The notes: generated by a model from the sequence alone, not told the origin. A DNA stretch of 64,000 nt from Candidatus Borkfalkia faecavium (GCA_019114755.1 DXEW01000005.1:1-64000); one strand, 5' to 3'. Shown: positions 40,966 to 50,467, numbered from the stretch's first letter. A program made the numbers and translations.

Positions 40966-42453
40966 ATGAAACAGTACATAGCAGCGTTCGACCAGGGAAC
41001 GACCAGTTCCCGCACCATCATTTTCGATCAAAAGGGGAATATCGTCGCCAAGTCGATGAAGGAATTCCGCCAGATCTATCCTAAGCCCGGCTGGGTCGAG
41101 CACGACCCGCGCGACATCGTCGCCTCGCAGCTGAGCTCGTACCGCGAAGCGCTCGCGCTTGCGGGCATCACCGCGGACGAGATCGCCGCCGTCGGCATCG
41201 CCAACCAGCGCGAGACCGCCATCGTGTGGGACAGGTTCACGGGCAAACCCGTCTACAACGCCATTGTATGGCAGTGCAGGCGCACGTCGGAAATGTGCGA
41301 AAAGCTCAAGCCGCGCTATGCAAAATATGTGTACGAGCGCACGGGGCTGAACATCGACGCCTATTTTTCCGCCTCCAAGATCCGCTGGATCTTAGACAAC
41401 GTTCCCTTTGCGCGCAGGCGGGCTGAAAAGGGCGACCTCTTATTCGGTACCGTCGATACCTATCTCATCTGGTACCTGACGGGCGGAAAGGTGCACGCCA
41501 CCGACTATACCAACGCCTCGCGCACCATGCTGTACAATATCCATACCCTGGAATGGGATGCGGGGCTGTGCAGGCTGTTCAACATCCCGCCCTTCATGCT
41601 GCCCAAGGTGTTGCCTTCGGGTGCGGACTTCGGCGAGACGGATGCATCCGTCTTGGGGGCGGCGCTTCCCATCCGCGCCGCCGTCGGCGACCAGCAGGCG
41701 GCGCTGTTCGGGCAGCTGTGCGTGCGGGCAGGGGAAGCCAAAAACACCTACGGCACCGGCTGCTTTTTATTGATGAATACGGGGAAGCAGGCGGTCGCGT
41801 CGCAAAACGGGCTCATCACCACCCTGACGGCGTCGCTCGGCGCGCCCGATTACGCCTTGGAAGGCAGCGTCTTTGTGGGCGGGGCGGTGGTGCAGTGGCT
41901 GCGCGACGGCTTAGGCCTCATCGATACGGCGGCGGAAACGGAGGCTGCGGCCCTCTCCGTCGAGGATACGGGCGGCGTCACCGTGGTGCCGGCGTTCGTG
42001 GGGCTGGGGGCGCCGCATTGGGATCCCGAATGCCGCGGCGTCATCTGCGGCATCACGCGGGGGACGACGGCGGCGCATATCATCCGCGCCTCGCTCGAGG
42101 CCATCGCCCTGCAGACGTTCGACATCGTGCACGCCATGGAGCAGGATCTCCGCATCAACCTGTCGCGCCTGTGCGTGGACGGCGGCGCGAGCGCCAACAA
42201 CTTTTTGATGCAGTTCCAGGCGGACATTTTGGGCGCCGACGTGGTGCGCCCGGCGGTGATGGAATCGACGGCGCTGGGCGCCGCTTACCTTGCGGGGCTT
42301 TCCTGCGGGTATTTCAAAGATATCGACAGCCTGCGGGCAGAGAAAGGCTCGGCGGCGGTGTTCATGCCGCACATGAGCGGCGCGGCGCGGGCGGAAAAAT
42401 TGCGGACGTGGGAGCAGGCGCTCAGCCGCACCATGTACCGCGTAAAAGTATAA
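40966..42453 (+). CDS. glpK: glycerol kinase
   Basis: 495 residues, normal length. FGGY kinase with AAFDQGTTSSRTIIFD at the start, GWVEHDP, the glycerol-contacting ANQRETA and WQCRRT, TYGTGCFLL, and ASANNFLMQFQADI near the end. Makes glycerol 3-phosphate. No glpF or glpD adjoins. GGAGG precedes the ATG; thyA follows 17 bases after the stop. Confidence 0.95.
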   Translation: MKQYIAAFDQGTTSSRTIIFDQKGNIVAKSMKEFRQIYPKPGWVEHDPRDIVASQLSSYREALALAGITADEIAAVGIANQRETAIVWDRFTGKPVYNAIVWQCRRTSEMCEKLKPRYAKYVYERTGLNIDAYFSASKIRWILDNVPFARRRAEKGDLLFGTVDTYLIWYLTGGKVHATDYTNASRTMLYNIHTLEWDAGLCRLFNIPPFMLPKVLPSGADFGETDASVLGAALPIRAAVGDQQAALFGQLCVRAGEAKNTYGTGCFLLMNTGKQAVASQNGLITTLTASLGAPDYALEGSVFVGGAVVQWLRDGLGLIDTAAETEAAALSVEDTGGVTVVPAFVGLGAPHWDPECRGVICGITRGTTAAHIIRASLEAIALQTFDIVHAMEQDLRINLSRLCVDGGASANNFLMQFQADILGADVVRPAVMESTALGAAYLAGLSCGYFKDIDSLRAEKGSAAVFMPHMSGAARAEKLRTWEQALSRTMYRVKV

Positions 42454-42470
42454 ACGGGAGGAAGAAGCTC

Positions 42471-43298
42471 ATGAGCATGGCAGACGAAATTTTTATCCGC
42501 AATTGCAGGGATATTTTGGAAAACGGCGTTTGGGATACCGATAAAGAGGTGCGCCCGCGCTGGGAAGACGGCACGCCCGCGCACACCATCAAAAAGTTCG
42601 GGCAGGTCTCCCGCTATGACCTGCGCGAAGAATTCCCCATCCTCACCGTCCGCCGCACCTATCTCAAATCGGCGATCGACGAAATTTTATGGATCTGGCA
42701 GAAGAAGAGCAACAACATCCGCGATCTCTCTTCTCATATCTGGGACAGCTGGGCGGACGAAAGCGGCAGCATCGGCAAGGCGTACGGCTATCAGCTGGGC
42801 ATCAAGTACGATTTCTCGGAAGGGAAGTTCGACCAGGTGGATAAAGTGCTGTACGACTTGAAGCATGCCCCCGCCAGCCGCCGCATCATCGCGCACATGT
42901 ACAACGTGGCGGACCTCAAAGACATGCACCTGTACCCGTGCGCCTATTCCATGACCTTCAACGTCACGGGGAACACCCTCAACGGCATTTTGAACCAGCG
43001 CAGCCAGGATATGCTGGCGGCGAGCAACTGGAACGTGGTGCAGTACAGCATCCTCTTGATGATGTTCGCGCGGGCGGCAGGGCTGGAGGCGGGTGAATTG
43101 GTGCACGTCGTCGCCGACGCCCATATCTACGACCGCCATGTTCCCATCGTCGAGCGCATCCTCGAAAACCCGCGCTATCCCGCCCCCGTCTTAGAAGTGG
43201 AGAATATTTCCGATTTTTACGCCTTCACCAAAGACAGCTTCCGCCTCATCGATTACAAATACACCGATCTGCAAGAAAAAATTCCGATTGCGGTATGA
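42471..43298 (+). CDS. thyA: thymidylate synthase
   Basis: 275 residues. The active-site Cys is in HLYPCAYSMTFNV (about residue 153), preceded by PASRRIIAHMYN, and NQRSQDMLAASNW with ADAHIYDRH follow. Makes dTMP using methylene-tetrahydrofolate, which becomes dihydrofolate for the folA product downstream. Start 42471 after CGGGAGG. A dispersed repeat fills part of the thyA-folA gap. Confidence 0.94.
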   Translation: MSMADEIFIRNCRDILENGVWDTDKEVRPRWEDGTPAHTIKKFGQVSRYDLREEFPILTVRRTYLKSAIDEILWIWQKKSNNIRDLSSHIWDSWADESGSIGKAYGYQLGIKYDFSEGKFDQVDKVLYDLKHAPASRRIIAHMYNVADLKDMHLYPCAYSMTFNVTGNTLNGILNQRSQDMLAASNWNVVQYSILLMMFARAAGLEAGELVHVVADAHIYDRHVPIVERILENPRYPAPVLEVENISDFYAFTKDSFRLIDYKYTDLQEKIPIAV

Positions 43299-43314
43299 TT
43301 TTGCAGTTTTGCGA

Positions 43315-43332
43315 AGTACTATGTCAGACATA
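43315..43332 (-). repeat. dispersed palindromic repeat, copy 7
   Basis: AGTACTATGTCAGACATA between thyA and folA, preceded by TTTTGCGA, matching copies 2 and 3 outside the core. Confidence 0.87.
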
Positions 43333-43357
43333 AATCGAAGAAAAGCGAGGTAACAGC

Positions 43358-43861
43358 ATGCGAGCCATCGTAGTGGTCGATACATTTTGGGGCATCGGAA
43401 AGGGCAACGATCTGCTCTTTTCTCTCCCTGCGGACATGAAGCATTTCCGCGAGACGACGGCGGGCAAAGTCGTCGTCATGGGCAGCAATACGCTGCTCTC
43501 GTTCCCCGGCGGCAAGCCGCTGAAAAACCGCACCAATATCGTGCTCTGGCCGGGCGGCGCGCGGGAAGACTGCACCGTCGTGCAGTCGCTGCCCGACCTG
43601 TTGGAAGAAGTGGCAAAGTACCCGCCCGAGGAGGTGTTCGTGGTGGGCGGGGCGATGATGTACCGCACGCTGCTGCCCTATTGCAGCGGCGCCATCGTCA
43701 CCAAGGCGGACGCCGACGGCGGCGCCGAGGTGTTCTTTGAAAATTTAGACGAGCTGCCGGCGTGGCGGCTGCGGCAGGAGAGCGAGCCCGTAGAGACGAA
43801 CGGCATAACTATCCGCTTCTGCGAGTATGAAAACACGGCGCCCCTTCCGCTGCAAAAATGA
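43358..43861 (+). CDS. folA: dihydrofolate reductase
   Basis: 167 residues. VVVDTFWGIGKGNDLLFSLP carries the Met20-like loop, followed by DMKHFRETTAGKVVVMGSNT and VVGGAMMYRTLLPY. The catalytic acid is Asp in PADMKHF. Regenerates tetrahydrofolate after ThyA. Same operon as thyA. The THF riboswitch-controlled importer at 4581 serves the same pool. Confidence 0.92.
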   Translation: MRAIVVVDTFWGIGKGNDLLFSLPADMKHFRETTAGKVVVMGSNTLLSFPGGKPLKNRTNIVLWPGGAREDCTVVQSLPDLLEEVAKYPPEEVFVVGGAMMYRTLLPYCSGAIVTKADADGGAEVFFENLDELPAWRLRQESEPVETNGITIRFCEYENTAPLPLQK

Positions 43862-43967
43862 TTTGGCAAAAATAATTGAAAAAAGGTCGGTCCGGCGGCA
43901 GGATCTTTATAAAATATTTATGATTTTGTGGTAAAATACGGGCAGATAAAGATTTTTGCGAGGAGAT

Positions 43968-44636
43968 ATGAACACGATCGCGGTCATTGAAGACGATTTA
44001 TATATCGGCAGCATGCTGCAAGAACTGCTGCAAGAGAACGGCTACCGGGTGCTGCGGGCGTATTCGGGCAAAGAGGCGCTGGCGCTGCTTTCCAAAGAAG
44101 AGCCCGACCTCGTCATCTTAGATCTGATGCTGCCGGATATGAGCGGTGAAGAGGTGCTGCCCGCCGCTGCAGCGCGCTGCCCGGTGATGATCGTCTCCGC
44201 CAAGGCGGATGTGGGCGGCAAGGTCAAAAACCTCAACGCGGGCGCCGTCGATTACATCACCAAGCCCTTCGATAACGGCGAGCTGCTGGCGCGCATCGCC
44301 GTACAGCTGCGCCGCGGAGACCGCGCCGGCATGCGCATCGCCGCGGGCGATCTGGTGATGGATAAAAAGCGCCACGAGCTGACGGCGGCGGGCAAGCCCG
44401 TTCATCTGACGAAGACGGAATTCGCCATCCTGCGCGCCTTTTTAGAAAATCCTACGCGCGTCTTTTCCCGCTCTTCTTTATTGGAATATATCGAGGCGTA
44501 TGTGCCCGACGGCGAAGAGTCGTCCGTCGGCGTGCACGTGAGCAATATTCGCAAAAAGCTGGAAGAGGTGGCGGGCCGCGGCTATATCGAAACGGTCTGG
44601 GGGATCGGTTTTCGCCTGGATCCGAAAATTTTGTAA
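43968..44636 (+). CDS. OmpR/PhoB-family response regulator
   Basis: 222 residues. Receiver domain with the phosphorylated Asp in VILDLMLPDMSG and Lys in YITKPFDNGEL; winged helix at the C-terminus with LTKTEFAILRAFLENP and VGVHVSNIRKKLEEV. It probably works with the kinase at 48245-49129 and switches on the ABC genes between them; three phased TTTCTTAA repeats sit at their promoter. ATG 43968 follows GAGGAG. Confidence 0.92.
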   Translation: MNTIAVIEDDLYIGSMLQELLQENGYRVLRAYSGKEALALLSKEEPDLVILDLMLPDMSGEEVLPAAAARCPVMIVSAKADVGGKVKNLNAGAVDYITKPFDNGELLARIAVQLRRGDRAGMRIAAGDLVMDKKRHELTAAGKPVHLTKTEFAILRAFLENPTRVFSRSSLLEYIEAYVPDGEESSVGVHVSNIRKKLEEVAGRGYIETVWGIGFRLDPKIL

Positions 44637-44644
44637 AGAGAAGC

Positions 44645-44669
44645 GCCGGGCAGCCCGCCCGGCTTTTTC
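44645..44669 (+). terminator. terminator of the response-regulator gene
   Basis: GCCGGGC (44645-44651), five-base loop, GCCCGGC (44657-44663), then five T. Confidence 0.75.
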
Positions 44670-44768
44670 TGCGCCCGGCGGGGTGGGGCTCTTTTTGTCA
44701 GGCTTTTTCTGCACCCGAAAGAAAGGGTCTTTTTCTGCGCCCGAAGGAATGGGCTCTTTTTGCCCGGC
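44662..44768. repeat. imperfect tandem repeat with T tracts
   Basis: GGCTTTTTCTGCGCCCGGCG, a copy with CTTTTTCTGCACCCGAAAG and a third with CTTTTTCTGCGCCCGAAGG, each followed by GGG and TCTTTTT-like runs. The first unit overlaps the terminator T tract, so they may be degenerate terminator copies. Confidence 0.6.
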
Positions 44769-44842
44769 GGCGGGGTTGCCCGGTTGGCGGGGCGGTGCCT
44801 CCCGTTTGTTGCCCTTTGCGGTCGTTTTGCAGATCTTTACGA

Positions 44843-44900
44843 TTTCTTAAGAAGTTTGGGCGGCTTTCTTAAAACTTTCTTAATATTTTTTCTGTATAAT
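44843..44900 (+). promoter_or_regulatory. activated promoter with three phased direct repeats
   Basis: TTTCTTAA at 44843, 44865 and 44876, spaced 22 and 11 bases (whole helical turns). The -10 TATAAT is at 44895-44900 and no good -35 exists; the last repeat takes its place. This is the usual layout for activation by an OmpR-family regulator. Confidence 0.7.
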
Positions 44901-44922
44901 GAGAGAAAAAAGGAGCGGTAGT

Positions 44923-45837
44923 ATGGAATACGTTCTCAGAACATTTTCACTGGTGAAAACTTATAAAGACGTCAACGTCGTCGACAATGTGTCCATGAAC
45001 ATCCCCCGCGGGCAGATATACGGCTTTGTGGGCAGGAACGGCGCCGGCAAGACTACGCTGATGCGCCTCGTCTGCGGCCTGATCAACAAGTCGGGCGGCA
45101 GCTTTACCCTGTTCGGAAAGGAGGATGAAGACCGAGGCATCGGCCGCGCCCGCCGCCGCGTAGGGGCGATGGTCGAATCGCCCGCCCTCTTCGGCGAGAT
45201 GACGGCGGCGGAAAATCTGACCGAGCACTGTTTGGCGCTCGGCGTTGCCGACAGGTCGCATATCCCTTCCGTGCTCGAATACGTCGGTTTGGAAGGGGTA
45301 GGAAAAAAGAAGGTGCGCAACTTTTCGCTCGGCATGCGCCAGCGCCTCGGCATCGCCCTGGCGCTGGTGGGCAGCCCCGACTTTTTGGTACTCGACGAGC
45401 CCGTCAACGGCCTCGACCCGCAGGGCATCGTCGAGATCCGCGAACTTCTCCTGCGGCTCAACCGCGAAAAGAATATCACCATCCTCATTTCCAGCCATAT
45501 CTTGGGCGAACTTTCGCGCCTTGCTACCTGCTACGGCTTCATCGAAAAGGGCAGGCTGCTGCGCGAGATCACGGCGGAAGAGCTGGAAAAATCCTGCCGC
45601 AAGAGCGTGCATCTTCGCCTGAGCGGCACCGAAAATCTGCCCCTCGTCCTCGAGCGCGGCATGGGTATCGGCGATTATAAGATCTTGTCCGCAAACGAGG
45701 CGGAAATTTACGGCGATGTGAACATCGGCGCCCTCGCGAGCGCCCTGCAGGCGGAGGGCATCGAATTGCTGCACGTCAACGAAAAAGACGAAGACTTGGA
45801 GGCGTACTTTTTGAACCTCGTCGGGGGAGGGAAGTGA
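44923..45837 (+). CDS. ABC transporter ATPase, lantibiotic/bacitracin-export type
   Basis: 304 residues. Walker A GRNGAGKTT (about residues 35-43), signature FSLGMRQRLGIALAL and Walker B LVLDEPVNGLDP, the pattern of the BcrA/LanF group. Followed by three related permeases and a kinase, with the response regulator upstream. Such loci give immunity to or sense cell-wall-active peptides. AAAGGAG precedes ATG 44923. Stop abuts the first permease (TGAGATG). Confidence 0.9.
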   Translation: MEYVLRTFSLVKTYKDVNVVDNVSMNIPRGQIYGFVGRNGAGKTTLMRLVCGLINKSGGSFTLFGKEDEDRGIGRARRRVGAMVESPALFGEMTAAENLTEHCLALGVADRSHIPSVLEYVGLEGVGKKKVRNFSLGMRQRLGIALALVGSPDFLVLDEPVNGLDPQGIVEIRELLLRLNREKNITILISSHILGELSRLATCYGFIEKGRLLREITAEELEKSCRKSVHLRLSGTENLPLVLERGMGIGDYKILSANEAEIYGDVNIGALASALQAEGIELLHVNEKDEDLEAYFLNLVGGGK

Positions 45838-45838
45838 G

Positions 45839-46660
45839 ATGCTGTATGCTTTGCGGGCGGATCTTTACCGCGCCCTGCGCTTCAAGTTGTTCTATGTGCT
45901 GCTGGCGGCGAACGTCTGTGCCGCCCTGTACGGGATATTCAATATCTATAATTTCCATGTCAATATAGATAGTGGATACGGCGCTTACAATGTGTTTTTG
46001 CAGGGTTTTGGCGCCAATATCGCTTTTGTCGGCATTTTGTGTGCGATCGCCGTCAGCCTGTTTGTGGGGCACGATTTTGGCAGCGGCGGCGTCCGCAGGC
46101 GTACCATGGCGGGCTGTACGAGGGTAAGTTCTTATATATCCAAGCTGATCGTCAACGGCTGTATGTGCCTTTTGATCTATCTTTCTTACCATCTCGTCAA
46201 CACGGCGGTCGGCGGGCTGCTGATGGGATGGGGGAACGCCGATCTCTCCGATATTCTATTGCGGTTCGCGGCGGGGATATGTATGACGCTCGCCTACGCG
46301 GCGATCTTCACGGCTGTTTCCGTGTTTACAAAAAATTCCGTAGCAGCGCTGCTCACCTGTCTCGGGCTCGTGGCCGCCGCGTATGTCGCGACGTATCTGT
46401 TATATATAGAATTGATCGGGATATACGTTGCCGATCCGTCCGATCTTTCCAATGTCGTATTTGTGCCCAGCGAGTGGCCGGAATGGATGCAGCGCTTTGG
46501 GTGGCTGGTGATCGACGGGACGCCGACGGGGCAGGCGCTGGTATTGCAGCAAGACGCGGGGAGTTATTGCCGCTTCGACCACATGCTCTACGCGCTCGGC
46601 TGGGTCGCCCTCTCCGCCGTCGGCGGGCCATTCATATTCCGCAGGGAGGAGCTGAAGTGA
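45839..46660 (+). CDS. ABC-2 type permease 1
   Basis: 273 residues, six predicted membrane helices. Begins MLYALRADLYRALRFK, a motif shared by the next two genes (R-A-D-L-Y-R), so the three are paralogues from local duplication. One base after the ATPase stop. It lacks the very large extracellular domain of BceB, which speaks for a LanE/G-like role. Confidence 0.83.
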   Translation: MLYALRADLYRALRFKLFYVLLAANVCAALYGIFNIYNFHVNIDSGYGAYNVFLQGFGANIAFVGILCAIAVSLFVGHDFGSGGVRRRTMAGCTRVSSYISKLIVNGCMCLLIYLSYHLVNTAVGGLLMGWGNADLSDILLRFAAGICMTLAYAAIFTAVSVFTKNSVAALLTCLGLVAAAYVATYLLYIELIGIYVADPSDLSNVVFVPSEWPEWMQRFGWLVIDGTPTGQALVLQQDAGSYCRFDHMLYALGWVALSAVGGPFIFRREELK

Positions 46661-46661
46661 T

Positions 46662-47438
46662 ATGAGTAAACTTCTGCGCGCCGACTTGTACCGCCTGCTC
46701 CGCGGCGGCTTGATGAAGGCGCTCCTCATCGTCAACGGCCTGTTTGCGGCGGTGGTGGCGGTGATCCTGCGGACGGAGGCGTATTTTGACAGCTGGCTGC
46801 ACGGGACAGACGTTGCCGACTTTCACAACGCCGTGCTGCTGATGCTCCTGCTCAACGCCTTGTTGTTCTGCCCGCTGTTTGTGCGCTCCTGCGTGTCCGG
46901 CGGCGGCACGGCGCGCCGCCTCGCCGCGGGGTATTCTGCCAGGAAGATCGCCCTGTCAGCCGCGCTGACGGCATTCATCTTTGTCGCCGCGCTGTATGCG
47001 CTGGAATGCGCCGTCTGCTATCCGTGCGCCCTGTCGCCGTGGTGCGGCTACGGCGCCGCGGGTACGGTATCCGCCCATGCTCAGCGCATTTGGGGCGGGT
47101 TTGCTTTGGCGCTTGCGTATTGTTCCTGCTTTGTCTTCCTGTCCTTCTGCTTCCGGCACGGGGCGACGGCGCTCATCGCCTGTGCGCTGGCTCTCCTTTT
47201 TGCCTGGGGGTGGTATGACTGGTTCGGAAGGGTTTTGGAATATTTTATCGGCAGCGGCATCGGCGTGCCCGTCACCGTGTTCGTCACCATCGCCGTGCAG
47301 GGCCTGTCGCCGCACGCCATACTGATGACGGCGTTCGGCGGGTATGGCGGCTGGGCGCTGTATATCGCCTGCGGAGTCGTGTTCGCCGCCTTGTGCCATT
47401 GCCTGTGTACCGTCGTCCTGCGTCGCAAAAGTTTTTAA
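46662..47438 (+). CDS. ABC-2 type permease 2
   Basis: 258 residues, six predicted helices, opening KLLRADLYRLLRGGLMKALL. One base after permease 1. A short loop rich in small residues between helices 3 and 4 (ALSPWCGYGAAGTVSAHAQR) is its main outer segment. Same family as its neighbours. Confidence 0.83.
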   Translation: MSKLLRADLYRLLRGGLMKALLIVNGLFAAVVAVILRTEAYFDSWLHGTDVADFHNAVLLMLLLNALLFCPLFVRSCVSGGGTARRLAAGYSARKIALSAALTAFIFVAALYALECAVCYPCALSPWCGYGAAGTVSAHAQRIWGGFALALAYCSCFVFLSFCFRHGATALIACALALLFAWGWYDWFGRVLEYFIGSGIGVPVTVFVTIAVQGLSPHAILMTAFGGYGGWALYIACGVVFAALCHCLCTVVLRRKSF

Positions 47439-47454
47439 GGAATAGGGAAAAATT

Positions 47455-48174
47455 ATGACGTATCTGTTTCGTGCTGATCTATACCGCCTGCAAAAAAATT
47501 TCTGGGTCAAGATCTTGTTCGCCGCTAACGCCGCCTTTGCGTCCTTTTTGGCGGCCTTCGTATGGGGCAACGGCAGTGCGGTGGATTCCGGGTTTGTGGC
47601 GGCGTATGCCGCGGTGATGGTCAACGCGCTGCTCTTTTGCGCCCTGTTTTACGGGGCTGCCTTTGCGGGCGGCGGGGTATCCCGCCGTATCGCCGCAGGG
47701 GGCGACCGCCGCGCGGCGGGCTTTTCGGCATTTTTGTTTTCGCTCGCCTTCGTGCTCTTCTGCTATCTCGCGCACAGCGTCGTGATCTTGGTCTTTTCTG
47801 TCGATGCCTGGGCGGCGGTCGATTTTGCCGACTTTGCCGGGCTGTTTGTGGCGGGGATCGCCATAGCGGCGGCGTTCACCGCCTGCTTTGTGTTGATCGT
47901 GTTTTGGACGAAGAAGGGGCTGATCGCGCTCGCTGCCGGCATCTTGTTCGTGCTCGCGAGCTGGCTGTGGGCGGAATTTTGGGGCTTTGCGGCGGAACAG
48001 GGTTCTGCGCTCGCCTGGCTGAGTTGCTTTTTGCAATATTTTTCACCCTTCGCGCTCTTGCAGGTGTTGGTGAGCGATTGGCACATCGCCTTGCCCGCCT
48101 CCTGCGACCTGCTGCTGTTTATCGCCGTCTGCCTCGCCCTTTTGTACAGGGTGATGCGCCGCATCGAATTATAA
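47455..48174 (+). CDS. ABC-2 type permease 3
   Basis: 239 residues, six predicted helices, opening TYLFRADLYRLQKNFWVKIL. The third copy of the R-A-D-L-Y-R permease type. A third permease is unusual, because most LanFEG-type systems have two. It could form an alternative complex with the same ATPase. Confidence 0.83.
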   Translation: MTYLFRADLYRLQKNFWVKILFAANAAFASFLAAFVWGNGSAVDSGFVAAYAAVMVNALLFCALFYGAAFAGGGVSRRIAAGGDRRAAGFSAFLFSLAFVLFCYLAHSVVILVFSVDAWAAVDFADFAGLFVAGIAIAAAFTACFVLIVFWTKKGLIALAAGILFVLASWLWAEFWGFAAEQGSALAWLSCFLQYFSPFALLQVLVSDWHIALPASCDLLLFIAVCLALLYRVMRRIEL

Positions 48175-48244
48175 CCGTTTCAAATGATGCCGTATCCAAT
48201 GCTGCCGCATCGGCCGCCGCATTCAATAAAAAGGAGAAAAGGGA

Positions 48245-49129
48245 ATGGAATTTTTGATCGTCTTGCTCGTCCTCGCGCTCGCCGCCGTCAGTATCGCCTT
48301 TACCGTGCGGGTGAAGGTGCTCAAGCGCTCCTTCCGCGAGATCGCTTTCGGTATGGAAGAAAAGATGCGCGAAGAGTCCAACACGCCGCTGCGCGCGCCC
48401 TCCGCCGACAAAGACGTGGCCAAGCTCGTCTCTTACCTCAACGCGCAGGTAGACGGGGCGATCGCCGCCAAGCGGCAGTATGAAGATGCCGACAGCGAGC
48501 TCAAGCGCGCCGTGACCAACGTATCGCACGACCTGCGCACGCCGCTCACTTCGGCGGCAGGGTATCTGAACCTGCTGCAGGGCAGCGGTTTGAACGAAAA
48601 GCAGGCCGCCTATGCGCGCATCGTCGCCGGGCGCATCGAGGCGATGAAAAAGCTGACCGAAGAGTTGTTCGCTTATTCCGTCGTCGTCGCCGACGAAGAG
48701 GTCTTCGAGCTGCGCCCGCTGTGTCTCAATGACTGCCTGGAAGATTCGCTGGTGCAGTTTTTCGTCGCCTTTGCCGAGCGCGGCATCGAGCCGAAGATCG
48801 ATATCTGCGCCGAGCGCGTGGAGCGCAAAAGCAACCGCGACGCCTTGGCGCGCATCTTCGGCAACATCGTCGGCAATGCCGTCCGCTATTCGGGCGGCGA
48901 TTTTGCCGTGACCTTGACCCCGGACGGGAAGATCGTGTTTGAAAACGCCGCCCCGCAGCTGGACGAGGTGAGCACGATGAAGCTGTTCGACCGATTCTTC
49001 ACCGTCGAAAACGCGCGCGGCTCTACGGGGCTGGGGCTTTCCATCGCCAAGGTGCTCACCGAACGCCTGGGCGGCAGCATCTGCGCTTCCTGGCGGGAGG
49101 GTAGGCTGTATATCGAGCTTCGGCTTTAA
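48245..49129 (+). CDS. sensor histidine kinase with minimal input domain
   Basis: 294 residues. A single membrane helix (about residues 3-23) with no outer domain, then the phospho-acceptor NVSHDLRTPLTS (about 92-103), GNIVGNAVRYS, and the ATP lid GSTGLGLSIAKVL. Kinases without an outer sensor usually take their signal from the transporter they serve, as in Bce- or LanFEG-linked systems. AAAGGAG precedes the ATG. Confidence 0.9.
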   Translation: MEFLIVLLVLALAAVSIAFTVRVKVLKRSFREIAFGMEEKMREESNTPLRAPSADKDVAKLVSYLNAQVDGAIAAKRQYEDADSELKRAVTNVSHDLRTPLTSAAGYLNLLQGSGLNEKQAAYARIVAGRIEAMKKLTEELFAYSVVVADEEVFELRPLCLNDCLEDSLVQFFVAFAERGIEPKIDICAERVERKSNRDALARIFGNIVGNAVRYSGGDFAVTLTPDGKIVFENAAPQLDEVSTMKLFDRFFTVENARGSTGLGLSIAKVLTERLGGSICASWREGRLYIELRL

Positions 49130-49233
49130 CAACTTTTGCGGCGTTTTTTCAAATAATTGTCCGATTTTGTTGATAAATCGAGCATGTTGTGGTATAATAT
49201 CCGAAGGATAAATAAAAACAGGAGGCTTTTTTT

Positions 49234-50385
49234 ATGGCAAGAATGATTTTGAATGAGACGAGCTACTTCGGTGCCGGCTGCCGGCGCGAAGTGGTGGGAG
49301 AGATGAACCGCCGCAACATGAAAAAGGCGTTCATCGTCTCCGACAAAGACCTCGTCCGCTTCGGAGTTGCAAAGAAGGTGACGGACGTCCTCGACGAGGC
49401 GGGCATCGCCTACGAGATGTTTGACGACGTCAAGGCAAACCCGACCATCGCCAACGTAAAAAACGGTTTGGCGGCGTTTGAAAAGGCGAATGCGGACGTC
49501 ATCATCGCCATCGGCGGCGGCTCCGTCATGGACACGGCGAAGGCGATCGGCATCATCACCGAAAACCCCGAATTTGCAGACGTCAAGTCGCTGGAAGGCA
49601 CGGCGGATACCAAGCACAAGAGTTTCCCCATCATCGCCTTTGCCACCACGTCGGGCACGGCTGCGGAGGTGACCATCAACTATGTCATCACCGACGAAGA
49701 GGCGGGCAGGAAGCTGGTCTGCGTCGATCCCAACGACATTCCCATGATCGCTTTCAATGACGCCGAAATGCTGATGAGCATGCCCAAGGGCTTGACCGCC
49801 GCCACCGGTATGGATGCGCTGACGCATGCCATCGAGGCATACATCACCCCCGGCGCCACGCCGCTTTCCGACCTGTTGACCTGGAACAGCATCAAGTTCA
49901 TCGCCGACAATCTGGAAGCCGCCGTCAAAGACGGGTCGAACGCCGCCGCCCGCGAGGGGATGGCTTACGGCTCTTACGTCGCCGGCATGGCCTTCTCCAA
50001 CGTGGGGCTCGGCATCGTCCACTCGATGGCACACCCGCTCGGCGCTCGTTACGACATCGCCCACGGCGTCGCCAATGCGCTGCTGCTGCCGTATGTGATG
50101 GAGTACAATAAGCCTGCGGCCTGCAAAAAATTCGGAGATATCGCCCGCGCGATGGGCGTCGACATCAAGGGCATGACCGAAGAGGAGGCTGCCGACGCCG
50201 CCATCGAGGCCGTGCGCAAGCTCTCCAAGGCCATCGGCATCCCGCAGAAGCTGCACGAGCTGGGCATCAAAGAAGAGCAGCTCAAACAGCTCTCCGAAGA
50301 CGCCTTCATCGATCCCTGCACGGGCGGCAACCCCCGCAAGACTTCTCCTGCGGAGATTCTCGAGATCTATAAAAAAGCGCTCTGA
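49234..50385 (+). CDS. fucO: iron-dependent alcohol dehydrogenase, FucO type
   Basis: 383 residues. Opens MARMILNETSYFGAG as in FucO; NAD loop IGGGSVMDTAKAIG, Fe ligands in GMDALTHAIE, IVHSMAHPLGARYDIAHG. FucO reduces lactaldehyde to 1,2-propanediol, and close relatives act as 1,3-propanediol dehydrogenases. No fucose genes lie nearby, so the substrate is open. AGGAGG precedes the start. Confidence 0.87.
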   Translation: MARMILNETSYFGAGCRREVVGEMNRRNMKKAFIVSDKDLVRFGVAKKVTDVLDEAGIAYEMFDDVKANPTIANVKNGLAAFEKANADVIIAIGGGSVMDTAKAIGIITENPEFADVKSLEGTADTKHKSFPIIAFATTSGTAAEVTINYVITDEEAGRKLVCVDPNDIPMIAFNDAEMLMSMPKGLTAATGMDALTHAIEAYITPGATPLSDLLTWNSIKFIADNLEAAVKDGSNAAAREGMAYGSYVAGMAFSNVGLGIVHSMAHPLGARYDIAHGVANALLLPYVMEYNKPAACKKFGDIARAMGVDIKGMTEEEAADAAIEAVRKLSKAIGIPQKLHELGIKEEQLKQLSEDAFIDPCTGGNPRKTSPAEILEIYKKAL

Positions 50386-50439
50386 TCTCGTTGTCCCAAA
50401 AAGCGCTGTAAAAAAAGCACATTGACCATAGTAAGCCTC

Positions 50440-50467
50440 AAAAGGCCCGCGTCAAGCGGGCCTTTTC
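50440..50467 (+). terminator. terminator of fucO
   Basis: AAAAGGCCCGC (50440-50450), five-base loop, GCGGGCCTTTT (50456-50466). Confidence 0.85.
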
